Part shown: positions 14,776-22,706 of the stretch, piece after piece
How the letters are laid out: every line of letters begins with the position of its first letter
Position numbering within the stretch: the first letter of the stretch is position 1
Source: an uncultured Bacteroides sp.
GTDB lineage: Bacteria; Bacteroidota; Bacteroidia; Bacteroidales; Bacteroidaceae
Direction of reading: 5' to 3'
DNA: 38,915 bases
Assembly: GCA_944321465.1 (NCBI GenBank)
Contig: CALULL010000023.1
Span: 1-38,915 of the forward strand
The notes under the pieces: model-generated
The model's database searches: none
What the model was told of the DNA's origin: nothing
Seen by the model: only the letters and a program-made list of their open reading frames with translations
Position numbers and translations under genes: made by a program

Positions 14776-15798
14776 TCACTTCAGCGACACGCGCGAGTAG
14801 GCAGGCGCATCCATCGGGCAGAAGTCCCTGTCCCGATACTTGAAGTAACCGGCCATAGCTATCATGGCGGCGTTGTCTGTCGTGAAGCCGAACTTGGGGA
14901 TGAATATCGTCCAACCATACTTCTGCGCATGGTCGCGGAAGGCTTGGCGCAGGCCGTTGTTGGCCGACACGCCTCCGGCCACGGCCACCTGGCTGATGCC
15001 ATACTGGCGTGCCGCCCGGCGCAGCTTGTCCATCAGGATGTCCACCACGGTGGCTTCGAGCGAAGCGGCCAGGTCGGCCTTGTGGTGCTCAATGAAGTCG
15101 GGGTCGTCCTTCAGCCAGTTGCGCAGCGAGTAGAGGAAAGAAGTCTTCAGGCCGCTGAAGCTGTAGTCCAGCCCTGCGATGTGCGGCTTGCTGAAGGCAA
15201 ACGCCTTGGGATTGCCCTGCCGGGCCAGCTTGTCAATGATGGGTCCGCCGGGATAGCCCAGCCCCATCACCTTGGAGCACTTGTCGATGGCCTCGCCCGC
15301 CGCGTCGTCTATGGTCTGTCCCAGTATCTGCATGTCGTTGTAGGCTTTCACCAGGATAATCTGCGAGTTGCCCCCCGACACCAGCAGGCACAGGAAGGGG
15401 AACCGGGGCTGCACGCTGTCCTCGCCCTCGACCTTGATGAAATGGGCCAGTACATGCCCGGCCAGGTGGTTGACATCCACCATCGGGATGCCCAAGGCTC
15501 GGGCAAAGCCTTTGGCAAAGGAGACTCCCACAAGCAGAGACCCCATCAGGCCCGGCCCCCGCGTAAAGGCCACGGCGCTCAAGTCTTCCTTGCCCACATT
15601 GGCTTGGCGCAGGGCTTCGTGCACCACGGGGACGATGTTCTGCTGATGTGCCCTTGATGCCAGCTCGGGCACCACTCCTCCATACTTCTCGTGCACGGCC
15701 TGGCTGGCCACTACGTTGGACAGCAGGTAGCCGTCCTTTATGACAGCCGCCGAAGTGTCGTCGCACGACGACTCTATTCCTAAAATAACCGCATTCAT
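14776..15798 (-). CDS. tsaD: tRNA N6-threonylcarbamoyladenosine transferase TsaD
   Basis: A 340-residue ASKHA-fold protein (Kae1/YgjD family). It transfers the threonylcarbamoyl group to A37 of ANN-decoding tRNAs, working with TsaB, TsaE and TsaC. It starts MNAVILGIESSCDDTSAAVI, the family N-terminus. Metal-binding histidines are in NHLAGHVLAHF (about 110-120), and SGLKTSFLYSL and VAGGVSANNGLRQAF are family motifs. It ends at the usual length for TsaD. The ATG at 15798 is chosen over the in-frame ATG at 15867 because the promoter box at 15823-15830 lies between them and the homologous region starts here. It stands alone on the minus strand. Confidence 0.95.
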   Translation of the reverse strand: MNAVILGIESSCDDTSAAVIKDGYLLSNVVASQAVHEKYGGVVPELASRAHQQNIVPVVHEALRQANVGKEDLSAVAFTRGPGLMGSLLVGVSFAKGFARALGIPMVDVNHLAGHVLAHFIKVEGEDSVQPRFPFLCLLVSGGNSQIILVKAYNDMQILGQTIDDAAGEAIDKCSKVMGLGYPGGPIIDKLARQGNPKAFAFSKPHIAGLDYSFSGLKTSFLYSLRNWLKDDPDFIEHHKADLAASLEATVVDILMDKLRRAARQYGISQVAVAGGVSANNGLRQAFRDHAQKYGWTIFIPKFGFTTDNAAMIAMAGYFKYRDRDFCPMDAPAYSRVSLK

Positions 15799-15822
15799 AC
15801 TGCTTACTTCGCTTAAACGCTG

Positions 15823-15830
15823 CAAAAGTA
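15823..15830 (-). promoter_or_regulatory. -7 box of tsaD
   Basis: The minus strand reads TACTTTTG (TAnnTTTG), 25 bp before the tsaD ATG at 15798. Confidence 0.6.
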
Positions 15831-15877
15831 GTGATAAAAGCGGTAAGTAGGAAGCCCACGGGGGCAATTACCATTCG

Positions 15878-16080
15878 TTTACCCTAAATCGGTCATTAGA
15901 GTCCAAAGCGATTTTGTTCTGCTGCCGTGCAGATTGGCTGTCGCCTTTGTCGAAGGCGTAGCGGGCTACGTCGAGACAAAGCGGCAGACAAGATGCCGGT
16001 AGCAGGGCGAAAGGGCTTGGAAAGCCCCAAAAAGATAAGCCTATACTCGTTGGGCGGTCTAATGACCGATTTGGGTTTAC
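15878..16080 (-). mobile_element. foldback MITE-like element, copy C
   Basis: The body is 15883-16075 (193 bp), inverted relative to copies A, B and D. The ends CCTAAATCGGTCATTAGA (15883-15900) and TCTAATGACCGATTTGGG (16058-16075) are inverted repeats (17 of 18). It is flanked by a perfect direct repeat TTTAC (15878-15882, 16076-16080). Against copy D it differs by only four substitutions and one 2-nt length change, so these two are recent relatives. It lies upstream of the tsaD promoter and downstream of the serS terminator. Confidence 0.88.
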
Positions 16081-16211
16081 AGTCCAGAGATGCAGAGAAG
16101 CAAGGAGCCTGGAATAGGACATCAACAAAACAGGCATTGGAAAAGCTGACACCTGCCAAATGCCCCAACAGCAAACAGGCATCCGCCGAAAGACCGTGCA
16201 AGCGCAAGGAA

Positions 16212-16267
16212 GCACAAAAGACAGGAAGCCCGCCAACCGATGCAGATACATCGACGGCGGGCTTCCT
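16212..16267 (-). terminator. rho-independent terminator of serS
   Basis: A perfect 12-bp stem (arms 16223-16234 and 16256-16267, AGGAAGCCCGCC/GGCGGGCTTCCT) carries an additional inner CGATG/CATCG stem. On the minus strand it is followed by GTCTTTTGTGCT. It starts 34 bp past the serS stop. Confidence 0.85.
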
Positions 16268-16300
16268 GCCCTGTTTCTTCCAATCAAGAAGGCGAATGCC

Positions 16301-17587
16301 CTACCCGACCGAACACTCTATCATATCGAAGCCGCAATAAGGCACCAGAACCTTGGGAATGCGGATGCCCTCGGGGGTTTGGTTGTTCTCCAACAAAGCG
16401 GCAACGATGCGGGGCAAAGCTAAGGCCGAGCCATTCAAAGTATGGCAAAGCTCGGTCTTCTTGTCGGCTGTGCGGTAACGACACTTCAAGCGATTAGCCT
16501 GATAGGTATCAAAGTTGGAAACAGAGCTAACCTCCAGCCAACGTTTCTGAGCCTCACTGTAGACTTCAAAATCATAACAGATGGCAGCCGTAAAGCTGAT
16601 ATCTCCCCCGCAGAGACGAAGGATGCGATAAGGAAGCTCCAGTTTGACAAGCAGACTCTCGACGTGCTCCAGCATTTCCTGATGGGACTGACGCGAATGC
16701 TGGGGAGTATCGATGCGCACCAACTCGACCTTGGAGAACTCATGAAGACGGTTCAGGCCGCGTACGTCTTTGCCATAAGAACCAGCTTCGCGACGGAAAC
16801 ACTCCGTGTAGGCACAGTTCTTTATCGGGAGTTGCTTCTCCTCCAAAATGACATCCCGGTACAAGTTGGTTACCGGGACTTCGGCTGTGGGGATAAGATA
16901 GAGGTCGTCCTGCTCGCAATGGTACATCTGTCCTTCCTTGTCGGGGAGCTGGCCGGTACCGTAGCCGGAGGCGGCATTGACAACCGTGGGAGGCATTATC
17001 TCGGTATATCCGGCTTCGCGGGCCTCGTCCAGGAAGAAGTTAATCAACGCCCGTTGCAGACGCGCTCCCTTGCCCTTGTAGACGGGAAAACCGGCACCGG
17101 TAATCTTCACGCCCAAATCAAAATCTATGATGTCGTATTTCCTGGCCAGCTCCCAGTGGGGCAACGCATTCTGAGGCAAAGGGGTTTCCATACCTCCCAT
17201 TTTCACCACAACGTTGTCTTCAGCCCCATTTCCCTCCGGCACTTCCTCGTAGGGCACATTGGGTATGGTGTAGAGCAATGCCTGCAAGTCGTGGGCGGCT
17301 TGCTCCATCTCGGCCTGAAGCCCTTTGTTCGTTTCCTTCAACTCACCCACACGGGCCTTTGCAGCCTCGGCCTCGGTCCCTTTTCCTTCTTTCATCAGGC
17401 GGCCTATGGACTTGGACAGCGTGTTTACTTCGGCCAGATTGGTGTCCAGCTGGGCCTGGGTGCTCTTCCGCTTGTTGTTCAGTGCCAGGACTTGTTCGAT
17501 GGTCTCCTTGGCGTTATCGAAATGCTTCTTCTCCAGTCCGCGAACGACTGCGGCAGTATTGTCTGTGATTTGTTTGATGGTAAGCAT
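16301..17587 (-). CDS. serS: seryl-tRNA synthetase
   Basis: A 428-residue class II aminoacyl-tRNA synthetase charging tRNA-Ser (and tRNA-Sec where present). Residues about 1-105 form the long antiparallel coiled-coil arm that grips the tRNA-Ser variable loop (KSTQAQLDTNLAEVNTLSKS). Motif 2 is CFRREAGSYGKDVRGLNRLH (about 268-287), and motif 3 is LNGSALALPRIVAALLENNQ (about 384-403). Length is normal for the family. The start MLTIKQITDN is preceded 45 bp away by a good -7 box. It is monocistronic, with its own terminator downstream. Confidence 0.96.
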   Translation of the reverse strand: MLTIKQITDNTAAVVRGLEKKHFDNAKETIEQVLALNNKRKSTQAQLDTNLAEVNTLSKSIGRLMKEGKGTEAEAAKARVGELKETNKGLQAEMEQAAHDLQALLYTIPNVPYEEVPEGNGAEDNVVVKMGGMETPLPQNALPHWELARKYDIIDFDLGVKITGAGFPVYKGKGARLQRALINFFLDEAREAGYTEIMPPTVVNAASGYGTGQLPDKEGQMYHCEQDDLYLIPTAEVPVTNLYRDVILEEKQLPIKNCAYTECFRREAGSYGKDVRGLNRLHEFSKVELVRIDTPQHSRQSHQEMLEHVESLLVKLELPYRILRLCGGDISFTAAICYDFEVYSEAQKRWLEVSSVSNFDTYQANRLKCRYRTADKKTELCHTLNGSALALPRIVAALLENNQTPEGIRIPKVLVPYCGFDMIECSVG

Positions 17588-17632
17588 ACCTTGAATATGT
17601 TTTTGAAAAGTAATCTACAGAAATTCACGGCA

Positions 17633-17640
17633 CAAAGATA
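17633..17640 (-). promoter_or_regulatory. -7 box of serS
   Basis: The minus strand reads TATCTTTG, 46 bp before the serS ATG. Confidence 0.65.
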
Positions 17641-17726
17641 AGCAAAAAAAGAATAGAGTGTTGCTGCGATAGCCAATATCGCCCAGCCGGACGGCCTGCC
17701 GATGCGCCCCGACGGCGAAGGGGCAA

Positions 17727-17779
17727 CCAAAAGCAAAGTGCCGACAACGGAAAGGGGAAACCCTTCCTTGCCGACACTT
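17727..17779 (-). terminator. terminator of the CapD-like dehydratase gene
   Basis: A long, nearly perfect hairpin on the minus strand (outer arms AAGTG at 17736-17740 and CACTT at 17775-17779, continuing inward through CGGCAA/TTGTCG with G-U pairs) is followed by TTTGCTTTTGG. It lies 35 bp past the stop codon. Confidence 0.75.
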
Positions 17780-17813
17780 CGCCGCACGTATGCTGTCTAT
17801 CAATCAACCTAAA

Positions 17814-19787
17814 TCAAGACTGCGAGGCTGCCTCTGGTGCAACGCTGGCAGTCGCGTCCGAGTTTTTCCCCTCCTTTTCGCGCTGCTCGTCCAACACCTC
17901 GAAACAAGAGTTTTTGCTTATAAACTCGGGCACGATGTCCTTCATCATCGCCACGATGGACATGGGGTCGTAGCCATAGCTTACATCTATCAGTTTCTGA
18001 ATGCGCAGTTTCACTTCGTCGTAATCGTACTCGCGCACCGTTGCTATCATTATCTTCTCGTGATAGGTCGGCTTGGTCAACTCCTTCTGGTTGAGCAACT
18101 CCTCGTAAAGTTTCTCACCATGGCGCAGCCCCGTAAACTCTATCTTCACGTCGGTACGGCCCGAAAGGCTGATCATGCGCTTGGCCAAATCCAGTATCTT
18201 CACAGGCTTACCCATGTCGAAGATGAATATTTCGCCACCTTTGCCCATGCTGCCTGCTTCGAGCACCAGACGGCATGCCTCCGGTATGGTCATAAAATAG
18301 CGGATTATGTCCGGGTGGGTCACCGTCACAGGGCCTCCGCGCTGTATCTGGTCTCTGAACCGAGGAATGACAGAACCGTTGGAGCCCAAGACATTGCCGA
18401 AACGGGTAGTGATGAACTGGGTGCCTTCCTTGCCCTCGCGCTGCATCTTCTTGGCCAGCGACTGCACGTAGATTTCGCAAATGCGCTTCGAACATCCCAT
18501 TACGTTAGTCGGGTTAACGGCCTTGTCCGTAGATATCATTACGAACTTCTCTGCGCCATACTTCACAGCCAGGTCGGCCAGTACACGTGTCCCATAGACA
18601 TTGGTCTGGATGGCCTCCGAAACGTTGTCTTCCATCATCGGCACGTGCTTATAGGCCGCAGCGTGGAATATATACTGAGGCCTGTAGGCGGCAAAGATGT
18701 TCTCCATGCGGGTAGCGTTCGAGATGTCGGCCACAATAGTGACAGCATCGAGGTTGCACCACTTGTCCTGAAGCTCGAGGCGGACATCGTGGAGCGGGGT
18801 CTCGGCCTGGTCTATCAAGATGAGCTTGTAAGGATTGAACGAGGCGACCTGCCGCATTATCTCGCTACCGATGGAGCCAGCCGCGCCTGTAATCATAACC
18901 CGCGCCCCTTCCAGATGGGAGGCCACCTTTTCCATATTAATGACAATGGGGTCGCGTTCCAGCAAATCCTCTATCTGGACTTCCTTCAGCTGATTGTGCT
19001 CCAGCATCCGGCCTTTCCATTCGCTCAGGGGCGGTGCCATCAGCAACTTGATGTTATGCTCCAAGAAACGGTCAGCCGTATTCTTCAGTTTCTCCATCTT
19101 GGCAGGAGAGACGATGACGGTATGCACATTGCGCTCTGCCAAAACGTCGAACAGCAATTCGTCGTTGGGATAGACCTTGACACCCATCATCACCTTGCCT
19201 TGCAACTCGGCCTCATCGGCAATGAAGCCACGCAAGCGATAACGGTTACGCAAGTTCACACGCAGAGACTTGGCTATGTTCACACCTGCCTCGCGCGCCC
19301 CGTAGATGAAAACATTGACGCTGTGCGAACCATCAAAATTCAACGCCTCGAACAACGTCTTCACCACGACACGCGAACAGGACATAAGGGCAAAACTTAT
19401 TACATAGGACATCAGCAAGACACTGACGGGGGCAATCCTTATACCCAGATAGTTGCCGAACAGGACACTGACGACAATCAACAAAAGATAGGAAACCGTC
19501 AACGAAACAAATATGCGCATGATGTCCACGAACGAAGAAAATCGGAGGACATTGGAGTACGTACGAAACACACGGAAGAACAGCAGATTGACAAGCACCT
19601 CCCACACGACGGTCTCGCTTATAGTGGAAGATTGGAGAAAAATGCTGCGGAAATCGTAGCGTAAGGCATAAGACAACAGACCGGAAAGAGCGATAATGAC
19701 CACATCAATCAGCAGAATGGTCCACACCGGCAGGAGCTTCGACGACAAATACCGATAGAAGAACGTAAGTTTCATTTCACTACACAT
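17814..19787 (-). CDS. CapD/PglF-type membrane nucleoside-diphosphate-sugar 4,6-dehydratase
   Basis: A 657-residue inner-membrane enzyme. Residues about 15-145 contain four to five hydrophobic segments (WTILLIDVVIIALSGLLSYA first). About 155-280 form a CoA-binding-like Rossmann domain (VNVFIYGAREAGVNIA). About 305-600 are an extended SDR catalytic domain with the NAD loop MITGAAGSIGSEI and the segments AAYKHVPMM and STDKAVNPTNVMGCSKR. The usual SDR tyrosine is replaced by Met (NVMG), the hallmark of the inverting/retaining UDP-GlcNAc 4,6-dehydratases (PglF, WbpM, CapD). It probably supplies a 4-keto-6-deoxy sugar for O-antigen, capsule or protein O-glycan. No glycosyltransferases lie nearby. 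A second possible start is MKLTFF at 19775. Confidence 0.9.
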   Translation of the reverse strand: MCSEMKLTFFYRYLSSKLLPVWTILLIDVVIIALSGLLSYALRYDFRSIFLQSSTISETVVWEVLVNLLFFRVFRTYSNVLRFSSFVDIMRIFVSLTVSYLLLIVVSVLFGNYLGIRIAPVSVLLMSYVISFALMSCSRVVVKTLFEALNFDGSHSVNVFIYGAREAGVNIAKSLRVNLRNRYRLRGFIADEAELQGKVMMGVKVYPNDELLFDVLAERNVHTVIVSPAKMEKLKNTADRFLEHNIKLLMAPPLSEWKGRMLEHNQLKEVQIEDLLERDPIVINMEKVASHLEGARVMITGAAGSIGSEIMRQVASFNPYKLILIDQAETPLHDVRLELQDKWCNLDAVTIVADISNATRMENIFAAYRPQYIFHAAAYKHVPMMEDNVSEAIQTNVYGTRVLADLAVKYGAEKFVMISTDKAVNPTNVMGCSKRICEIYVQSLAKKMQREGKEGTQFITTRFGNVLGSNGSVIPRFRDQIQRGGPVTVTHPDIIRYFMTIPEACRLVLEAGSMGKGGEIFIFDMGKPVKILDLAKRMISLSGRTDVKIEFTGLRHGEKLYEELLNQKELTKPTYHEKIMIATVREYDYDEVKLRIQKLIDVSYGYDPMSIVAMMKDIVPEFISKNSCFEVLDEQREKEGKNSDATASVAPEAASQS

Positions 19788-19805
19788 GTTTTATGTTAGG
19801 CGACG

Positions 19806-19813
19806 CAAAGATA
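19806..19813 (-). promoter_or_regulatory. -7 box of the CapD-like gene
   Basis: The minus strand reads TATCTTTG, 19 bp before the ATG at 19787 (31 bp before the alternative ATG at 19775). The short leader slightly favours the second start. Confidence 0.6.
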
Positions 19814-20072
19814 GAGAAAAAATATAAACAAAGAGCATGTTGGCGGAGAAAATAGTCAAAAAGAGAGAAAAGCCCGGGAAGCCTCCCGAAGCACCCGGCG
19901 AGCCGCTTGCCCCGACGGCGGGGAAAGCAGGCCGGGGACGAACATCGGAGGCGGCAGGCTGCGGCCCCAGGCCCTCCTTGCCGACAGCCTGGGCGGCACC
20001 GCGACACGCCAGAGGTCCACGCGCCGGGGCGCATTGGCCGCAGAGGGTACGGGAGGCGGAAGGGCAAGAAGC

Positions 20073-20145
20073 GGCCACAGGTGTGCCAGCACGGGAGCAG
20101 ACCTGTGGCCGCAAAGCAGGAGAGGTGTGCCCGCAGACGGGTAAA
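20073..20145. repeat. 22-bp-period palindromic repeat array, locus 5 (3 units plus one interrupted)
   Basis: Cores lie at 20079 (AGGTGTGCC), 20101 (ACCTGTGGCC) and 20123 (AGGTGTGCCC). The next core in phase would begin at 20145. That position is split by foldback element copy D, and the missing AGGTGCGCCCC is found at 20345, just after the element. Subtracting the 195-bp body and one 5-bp duplication returns a spacing of exactly 22. The array is about 265 bp upstream of the CapD-like gene's promoter. Confidence 0.75.
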
Positions 20146-20345
20146 CCCAAATCGGTCATTAGACCGCCCACAATGAGTATAGGCTTATCTTTTTGGGGCT
20201 TTCCAAGCCCTTTCGCCCTGCTACCGGCATCTTGTCTGCCGCTTTGTCTCGACGTAGCCCGCTACGCCTTCGACAAAGGCGACAGCCAATCTGCACGGCA
20301 GCAGAACGAAATTGCTTTGGACTCTAATGACCGATTTGGGGTAAA
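20141..20345 (+). mobile_element. foldback MITE-like element, copy D, inserted in a repeat array
   Basis: The body is 20146-20340 (195 bp). Terminal inverted repeats CCCAAATCGGTCATTAGA (20146-20163) and TCTAATGACCGATTTGGG (20323-20340) match perfectly over 18 bp. It is flanked by a perfect GTAAA direct repeat (20141-20145, 20341-20345). Interior arms include CTTTGTC (20242-20248) with GACAAAG (20272-20278). It has no open frame with protein features. It is the best-preserved copy, and its empty site can be reconstructed from the interrupted array around it. After it, 20352-20372 holds a further hairpin CCCCCAAT/ATTGGGGG. Confidence 0.9.
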
Positions 20346-20406
20346 GGTGCGCCCCCAATGACCAATTGGGGGGCTGACAGGCAAAGCAACGTCCCCGGGG
20401 CAGCAT

Positions 20407-20447
20407 TGCGAAAAGAGGGCGCACGGGATGTAACCCGCACGCCCTCT
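20407..20447 (-). terminator. terminator of the S46 peptidase gene
   Basis: The minus strand has a 14-bp stem (arms 20434-20447 and 20414-20427, AGAGGGCG.. with two G-U pairs) and a 6-base loop, followed by TTTTCGC. It lies about 43 bp past the stop. Confidence 0.8.
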
Positions 20448-20489
20448 CTTGTCGTCTGTCCGGCATCAGCCGGAGCAGCCCGGAAGCCG

Positions 20490-22652
20490 TCAATCCGTAA
20501 GGATGGTCATCTCGTCGACAAGGTGCTTGCAGCCGCCCAGTTTTTCGAGGATGAAGAGCATGTAGCGTACATCGAGCACTATGCAACGCTGCAAGTTGTT
20601 ATCAAAATTGATGTCGCCGCTCAACGACTCCCAGTTGCCGTCGAACGCCGTGCCTATCAGCCGACCCTCGCCGTCGATGACGGGCGAACCGGAGTTACCG
20701 CCCGTGATGTCGTTCGTCGTCAGGAAGCACACGGGCATCGTCCCGTCGGGCATGGCATAGCGGCCGTAGTCGCCCTTCTGGATAAGCTCTTTCAGCTTGG
20801 CCGGAACAACGAACTCGGGGTTCGCGGGGTCTTCCTTCTCCAGGATGCCCTCGGTAGTGGTGTAGTAGTTGTAGCGGACACCGTCCTTGGGGTTGTAGGA
20901 CTTCACGTTGCCATAGGTCAGGCGCAGGGTGAAGTTGGCATCGGGATACGAGGGAACGGGCAGCTTCATCTCGCCCAGACCGCGTATGTAAGTCTTGTGC
21001 AGCAAAGGCAACTCGGCCACCAGCGAGGCATACAGCTGCGACACCTCGCCCAGCTTGGCCAGCTTGCTGCGGCTGTAGACCGTCGCCATGTCCTTCTCTA
21101 TGGCCTTTACGGAAGGCTTCTTCAGGAATTTCTCAAGGTTCTTCTTCGAGGAGAAGATGGATTTGGAGTACAAATCGTCCACATAGGCATCGTAGTCGCC
21201 TTTGTACTTCTTCTGAATGGTCTGGTAGAAGTCGGGCAACTGCTCGGGCGTGAGGGCCTTGGCCAGAGCGGGCAGCATGGCCTTCATCACGGCACGGTCT
21301 ACGTCGTGGTCGTAATCCTTGTTGAATATCATGTCATGGGCCTTCTCAAGCATGGCGAGCGAAGAGGTGAGGAGCGTATCGTTGTCCGTGTCCAGGGCCT
21401 CTTTTATCTGGTCCATGATAGCCGGAGGACAGCCGAACTCGACGGTGCGGCCCAATCCTTCGGAAAGGTAGGAGAGTTGGCGCAAGGTGGCTTGGCTCTT
21501 CTCGACCACGGCATCTATCTTCTCCACTACGCCCCGGTACTCGGGATGCTGCACGGCAAAGGCAGCAAAGCGTTGCTCCTGCTCGGCCTTCGTCCCCAGC
21601 ACGTCGTTGTCCACGATGGCCTTGTTCATGCCGATGGAGTTTTTCCAATAGTTGCTGCTTCCGGCAAACTTGTTGGCATACTGGATGCGTATCTTGTCGC
21701 TCGAGGACATGTACTTTTTCAATACATCCAGATAGACGGTGCGCATGTCAATCATGGCCTGGTTTTCAGCCTCCATCAGTTGCCGCACCTCGCTCTGGGT
21801 GAGGTAACGCTCGGTGCTTCCGGGGAAGCCCATCACCATGGCGTAGTCTCCCTCCTTGGGGCCGCTGAGGGAAATCGGCAGATATTTCGGTGTTTTCAGG
21901 GGCACGTTGTCGGCACTGTAGGGCGCGGGGTCGCCGTTTTTGTCGGCATAGATGCGGAAGATGGAGAAGTCGCCCGTATGGCGCGGCCACATCCAGTTGT
22001 CGGTCTCGCCTCCGAACTTGCCTACGGACGAGGGAGGAGCAGCCACCATGCGGACATCGCTATATACCTTATAATATATCAGGTAATACTTGTTGCCAGC
22101 ATAGAAGGGCAAGGCCAAAGGCTCAATGCCAGGCTTGCCAGCCAAGTCGCTCTGGGCCAACTGTTCCTTGGCCAGCTTGCTGAGGAACGGGCGCGTCATG
22201 GCATCCGTCTCGGACACCTCGCCCGCCTTCACCTTGGCATCCACAACTTCGGTGATGTCGACTATGCGGTGCACAAAGCGGAACTCCAATCCCGGCGTGG
22301 GCAGTTCTTCTTCGCGGCTCATCGCCCAGAAGCCGTCCGTCAGGTAGTCGTGCTCCACGCTGCTGTGTTGCTGTATCGACTCGTATCCGCAATGGTGGTT
22401 GGTCAGTATCAAGCCCTCGGGAGAGATGATTTCGCCCGTACAGCCACCGCCGAAGATGCCCACGGCATCCTTCAGCGACACTCCGTCGGGGTTGTAGATG
22501 GCATCAGCATCGAGCTTCAGCCCTTGTTTCTTCATCAGTTCGATAGAGTTTTGCTGCTTCATCAGCTGTAGCAGCCACATGCCTTCGTCGGCGCGGGTCG
22601 AGAAAGCGAGCGTCGCGGCAATGGCCGCAACGAGAAGTCTTTTCATTCTCAT
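20490..22652 (-). CDS. S46-family dipeptidyl-peptidase (DPP7/DPP11 group)
   Basis: A 720-residue exported serine exopeptidase that releases dipeptides from peptide N-termini, which feeds peptide-fermenting Bacteroidota. It has a signal peptide of about 21-22 residues ([19 protein letters not shown]). The chymotrypsin-fold triad is visible: His in [17 protein letters not shown] (about 86-102), Asp in [20 protein letters not shown] (about 212-231) and Ser in [20 protein letters not shown] (about 650-669). DPP7 and DPP11 differ at one S1-pocket residue downstream of the serine (the region [10 protein letters not shown] here). I cannot assign the subtype with confidence. It begins 54 bp after the sulfatase-maturase gene in the same direction with no promoter box between, so the two are probably cotranscribed. 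A strong terminator follows. Confidence 0.93.
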   Translation of the reverse strand: MRMKRLLVAAIAATLAFSTRADEGMWLLQLMKQQNSIELMKKQGLKLDADAIYNPDGVSLKDAVGIFGGGCTGEIISPEGLILTNHHCGYESIQQHSSVEHDYLTDGFWAMSREEELPTPGLEFRFVHRIVDITEVVDAKVKAGEVSETDAMTRPFLSKLAKEQLAQSDLAGKPGIEPLALPFYAGNKYYLIYYKVYSDVRMVAAPPSSVGKFGGETDNWMWPRHTGDFSIFRIYADKNGDPAPYSADNVPLKTPKYLPISLSGPKEGDYAMVMGFPGSTERYLTQSEVRQLMEAENQAMIDMRTVYLDVLKKYMSSSDKIRIQYANKFAGSSNYWKNSIGMNKAIVDNDVLGTKAEQEQRFAAFAVQHPEYRGVVEKIDAVVEKSQATLRQLSYLSEGLGRTVEFGCPPAIMDQIKEALDTDNDTLLTSSLAMLEKAHDMIFNKDYDHDVDRAVMKAMLPALAKALTPEQLPDFYQTIQKKYKGDYDAYVDDLYSKSIFSSKKNLEKFLKKPSVKAIEKDMATVYSRSKLAKLGEVSQLYASLVAELPLLHKTYIRGLGEMKLPVPSYPDANFTLRLTYGNVKSYNPKDGVRYNYYTTTEGILEKEDPANPEFVVPAKLKELIQKGDYGRYAMPDGTMPVCFLTTNDITGGNSGSPVIDGEGRLIGTAFDGNWESLSGDINFDNNLQRCIVLDVRYMLFILEKLGGCKHLVDEMTILTD

Positions 22653-22706
22653 GTTGTTTTCTGTTTTAATTGATTTGGGTTAAACATTCAGGTTCTATTT
22701 CTTAGT

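Noticed and set aside
15896-16287. Open frames of about 100-140 codons across foldback element copy C (and similar frames in copies A, B and D)
   Set aside because: The frames arise from the repeat sequence itself. Insertions and deletions between copies break the frame while the stem pairing is kept, so the element is non-coding.
20358-22571. A 737-codon plus-strand frame opposite the S46 peptidase, and similar long frames opposite tamL, the CapD-like gene and the FadL-type gene
   Set aside because: All are shadows of well-supported genes. They lack signal peptides, domains or promoters of their own.
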